A stretch of 64,000 nucleotides of DNA from Pantanalinema rosaneae (GTDB lineage Bacteria; Cyanobacteriota; Cyanobacteriia; Leptolyngbyales; Leptolyngbyaceae): NCBI RefSeq assembly GCF_050753385.1, contig NZ_JBLZFZ010000016.1, positions 62,001 to 126,000 on the forward strand, read 5' to 3'. This document shows, piece by piece, positions 60,971-64,000 of the stretch. How positions within the stretch are numbered: position 1 is the stretch's first letter; every line of letters starts with the position of its first letter. The notes below the pieces were generated by a model. That model saw only the letters and a list, made by a program, of their open reading frames with translations, ran no database searches and had not been told where the DNA came from. Made by a program: the position numbers and the translations under genes.

Positions 60971-63900
60971 TTAATCACTGCATTCCAATTTGTCTTTATA
61001 TTGGTTAGGGTTTGCATATAGATAGAGAAGCGAACAAGCATACTCTGATAAGGTGTTTACGTTCTCTTCTTCAGAAATCTCTTTTATTAGCAGGAGATTT
61101 TTAGGAATTTTCCAATCCCAGACTTTAATGGTTGAATCATCTCCTGTGGATATGATAAATCTGTCGTTATCTTCTTTAGAAAAATTTGGATCTCTAGAAA
61201 AAATAAACTCTAATTGGTTAACATCAGAAGTATGCCCTTGTAGCAGGACTACGTTCTTCTCGTTAGGTTTAACAGGCTTCTTTGTTAGATTATATTCATT
61301 AATAATTTTGCTTAAATTCCATACTTTTACTACTTTATCAGCACCACTCGAAGCTAGAAAGTCACCTGTTGAGCTGAAAGCCACAGTATAAATAGCTAGA
61401 TTGTGAGCGCGAATTTCTGCTACTAGAGGTACTCTACTATTTCCTTGCTTAAGTGACCATATTTTAATAGTTCCATCATTACTAGCAGTTGCTAATAGTG
61501 AACCATCGGAGCTAAACTTTGCATCATTAATAGCTGCATTGTGCGAGCCAATCATTGTTGGTCTGTTATCAGTATTCCACCTCCAAAGCCTTACAGAATA
61601 ATCACCATCGCCTGCATAAGCAATTAGCTCTTGCGTAGGATGAAGATCTAAGCTGATAACAATCGCTGTTTTCGATGGATTAGTGGTAAAGTTGTTGGCA
61701 TTCAGAGATGGCAATGATTGTTTTTGTTTTGTAGAAACTTGCCATAACCGAATAACTGAATCTTTTCCAACAGAAGCTAGAACTGTATCCTTTTCATTAA
61801 AGGCAACCACATAGACACGACCTTTATGATTTCCTAAAATCCTTTTGGAATTGTTGGTTAAATCCCACAGTTGAACTTCACCATAAGTAGATGTTGAAGC
61901 AAGGAGCTTACTATTATGGCTGAATGCAATTCTCCTAACGTATCCAGATTGTTGATGTAACGGTGTGATTAGCTCCCCTTTTGTATTCCAGAGCTTAATT
62001 TCTCCAGAGGCATCAGATGAAGCTATAGCAATCTCCTTTTGAGATATAAAACTACTGAGATTATGATTGAGGCTTAAACCATAAATGGCTTGAGGATGAG
62101 CTTGCCAACTGTTTATCTCAGTAGTGCCATAAATGATTGGTTGAATTCTCTTTAAATACTTTTCTAAATTTATATCGGGTTGACTTTTCAAGATATTTAG
62201 TGCTTTGAGACTATTCTTAAACGCCTCAAATTGCTGATGGTTTTTGAATTGAAATTCGGCAAGGGTAACTAAGGTTTCGGCTTGCTTATCCTGTGCGGAG
62301 ATCGCCTCTTGCCTAAAGTAAATAAATGTGCCTGCGACGATCGACATTAAAAATGCCGAGGCTAACAAGAAAAACTGGCGTTGTTTGCGGAGTTGAGCTT
62401 TCACCGATCGCTCGCGGTTCTCAATACTTTGCCGAACAAACTCGGCTTCTGGTAGGTGTTGCCAATTAAGTTTCTCTTCAACGGCGGCGAGTAATGCGCC
62501 GGAGAGGAGGGCATCCGGCGATCGCTGATAGCGTTCTTGCCAGTCTTTGTAACAGGCTTCGACTTGATCTCGGAGATAAATTTGTTCTTGTTCGGCTTTA
62601 ATCCAGCTATCGAGTAACGTCCATTCGGTCAATAAGGCTTCGTGGGTGACTTCGATCGCTCGCTCATCCAGCACGATCAAACGGTTGCGGGTGAGTTTGT
62701 CCAAAATTGGTTGGAGTTGATCGGTAGGGGCGACGACTTTTTCCAGACGATCGCGGCTGACGCGGCGGCGTGTGCGCGATTGGTCGTCATTCACCCGTAC
62801 CAGTTCCAACATCAGTTTGCGGATCAGGGGCTGTTCGGTGGTGGAAGAGGTGTCGTACAGCAGATTGGCGGTATCCCGTAGTGCCCCATTCACACCACCA
62901 ATTTGCTCGTAGGCTTCACGGGTGAGCAGGCGATCGAGGGAATTCTCGCTAATGCAAGCGTCCCAGAGTTTGGTCAGGGCATATTGCAGTAAGGGCAATG
63001 CTCCCCGTTGATCGACTACTTCGGCAGCAATATCGGCGGCTAGCCCTTCAGCAAAGGTGACTCCATGCCGGAGCGCAGGTTTCACGATCGCGGCTTGCAG
63101 CTCCGCCAGGGATAATTCAGGAACGAGATAAAGTTGCGGTGGTTCTTTGGAATTGATCAGAGCGGCAACGGTTGGGAATTTGGCGCAGTGAGCCAGGAAA
63201 TCACTCCGAATGGTGACGATCACCTGGGTGCGGCGATCGGGTTGAGTAACTTCGTCAACTAAGTGTTGAATAAAGGCTTGCTGCTTTTCAGCATCCTGAC
63301 ACAGTGTGAATAGCTCCTCAAATTGATCAATCAACAGAACAAGAGGCAACTTGGAATTCTGATGCTGTTGGAGGAGTTTTTGCCAGGTTTCCAAAGGTTC
63401 GCTACCAGGAGTCATCGTCGCGATCGGGCGATCACAGGCTAATGGCGGCAACAGTCCGGCTTTGACCAGGGATGATTTCCCACAACCGGATGATCCAGTG
63501 ACTGCCAGGAAACGGGCTTTGGTCAGGCGATCGAGTAAGTCCCGGATGGCTTGTTCCCGTCCAAAGAAGTAGTCTTGCTGCGAGGGTTCAAAGGCGGCTA
63601 GACCAACATAGGGATTAGTGGGATTAAATAAGGCTTCTGGCTCTAACCGTTTTTCGGGATACCGGACGATCGGGATCGATCGTCCCCAACCCATGCGAAT
63701 CGGCTCCTGTCCCAAGCCCCGCAAACCACGATACAGGCTATCAAACACGCGATCGCCCGTGACGACCCCATCCTCATCGGCATTCTCGGCGGCTAAAGCG
63801 GCTAAGAGTGCCCCGGTAAACACACTATGCTGTTCACTTTTCTTGGCGCGGGCAGCTTCGGTAGTGCGGCAAGCTGCCACAAAGTAATAGTCTGTGTTGG

Positions 63901-64000
63901 CACTAAAGGCGGTGAGGCGTTCCAGCAGCCCCCTTTCCAGTACATACTGACTGTGACAACAGTCCAGTAACACCACTAAATTACTCAGATTCGAGTCTTG
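60971..64000 (-). CDS. Caspase-like / STAND NTPase / WD40 protein, 5' end outside window
   Basis: The frame is open to the window edge (at least 1009 residues). A caspase-like (C14) domain is visible from the catalytic cysteine motif LLDCCHSQ; the preceding histidine part is missing. A STAND NTPase (nSTAND1-like, about 135-500) has a Walker A GSSGCGKSS (161-169) and a Walker B LVLLIDQFEELF. A transmembrane helix (FFLLASAFLMSIVAGTFIYF) leads to seven WD40 repeats, one full propeller. Cyanobacterial proteins of this build are metacaspase-like and linked to stress or cell death. The WD40 part (60971 to about 62280) is AT-rich and poor in GCGATCGC, unlike the upstream part. This suggests that the sensor propeller was acquired or replaced. 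Confidence 0.87.
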   Translation of the reverse strand, partial: QDSNLSNLVVLLDCCHSQYVLERGLLERLTAFSANTDYYFVAACRTTEAARAKKSEQHSVFTGALLAALAAENADEDGVVTGDRVFDSLYRGLRGLGQEPIRMGWGRSIPIVRYPEKRLEPEALFNPTNPYVGLAAFEPSQQDYFFGREQAIRDLLDRLTKARFLAVTGSSGCGKSSLVKAGLLPPLACDRPIATMTPGSEPLETWQKLLQQHQNSKLPLVLLIDQFEELFTLCQDAEKQQAFIQHLVDEVTQPDRRTQVIVTIRSDFLAHCAKFPTVAALINSKEPPQLYLVPELSLAELQAAIVKPALRHGVTFAEGLAADIAAEVVDQRGALPLLQYALTKLWDACISENSLDRLLTREAYEQIGGVNGALRDTANLLYDTSSTTEQPLIRKLMLELVRVNDDQSRTRRRVSRDRLEKVVAPTDQLQPILDKLTRNRLIVLDERAIEVTHEALLTEWTLLDSWIKAEQEQIYLRDQVEACYKDWQERYQRSPDALLSGALLAAVEEKLNWQHLPEAEFVRQSIENRERSVKAQLRKQRQFFLLASAFLMSIVAGTFIYFRQEAISAQDKQAETLVTLAEFQFKNHQQFEAFKNSLKALNILKSQPDINLEKYLKRIQPIIYGTTEINSWQAHPQAIYGLSLNHNLSSFISQKEIAIASSDASGEIKLWNTKGELITPLHQQSGYVRRIAFSHNSKLLASTSTYGEVQLWDLTNNSKRILGNHKGRVYVVAFNEKDTVLASVGKDSVIRLWQVSTKQKQSLPSLNANNFTTNPSKTAIVISLDLHPTQELIAYAGDGDYSVRLWRWNTDNRPTMIGSHNAAINDAKFSSDGSLLATASNDGTIKIWSLKQGNSRVPLVAEIRAHNLAIYTVAFSSTGDFLASSGADKVVKVWNLSKIINEYNLTKKPVKPNEKNVVLLQGHTSDVNQLEFIFSRDPNFSKEDNDRFIISTGDDSTIKVWDWKIPKNLLLIKEISEEENVNTLSEYACSLLYLYANPNQYKDKLECSD

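Overview
This window comes from a cyanobacterium. It carries genes for small photosynthetic subunits (psbK, and a 31-residue petL-like gene), ndhL, a cyanobacterial-type Hfq, a sucrose synthase, and a tRNA-Leu(UAA) gene interrupted by the classic cyanobacterial/plastid group I intron. The octamer GCGATCGC and its core CGATCG recur throughout, as in many cyanobacterial genomes. The large two-component, STAND and WD40 proteins suggest a large, probably filamentous-type genome. The species cannot be fixed from this sequence alone.

Layout. 1-3030: the 3' part of a KefB-type antiporter, hfq facing dapF, and a small YiaA/B-like membrane protein. 3873-12127: a signalling block with a REC-GGDEF-EAL regulator, a REC-histidine kinase, an NB-ARC/14-WD40 STAND protein and a TPR-FHA protein. 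12532-18994: sucrose synthase, a metallo-beta-lactamase-fold hydrolase, ribF, a nested palindromic repeat, and aroB. 19135-23635: petL, two tandem B12-binding radical SAM paralogues and a UPF0104-type membrane protein. 23655-25025: a conserved cyanobacterial gene whose N-terminal 43 codons are cut off by an in-frame TAG. 25767-27853: trnL(UAA) with its intron, then ndhL-DUF3007-trpA.

28192-40404 is the most unusual part. It is a tight five-gene run of exported proteins: a DUF11/SdrB-like protein, a very large outer-membrane barrel protein, a beta-helix/OmpA fusion and two paralogous DUF11 proteins of about 850 residues. Several junctions overlap by 1-4 bases, so the products probably form or decorate a single cell-surface structure.

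40480-58743 is mostly housekeeping: rluE, mutS, a PAS/GAF histidine kinase, era, pfkA, a DUF4126 membrane protein, psbK, asd-dapA-rnj (two lysine-pathway genes plus RNase J), a small conserved protein, surE, a glycogen-debranching-type glucosidase and a 2-Cys peroxiredoxin. With dapF at the left end, three diaminopimelate/lysine genes lie in the window. 59000-64000 holds a convergent pair: a papain-like (C1) peptidase and a caspase-STAND-WD40 protein cut by the window edge. Both lie wholly or partly in a visibly AT-richer stretch and may form a protease-based stress, death or defence module.

All calls rest on reading the sequence and on remembered family motifs. No database search was run.
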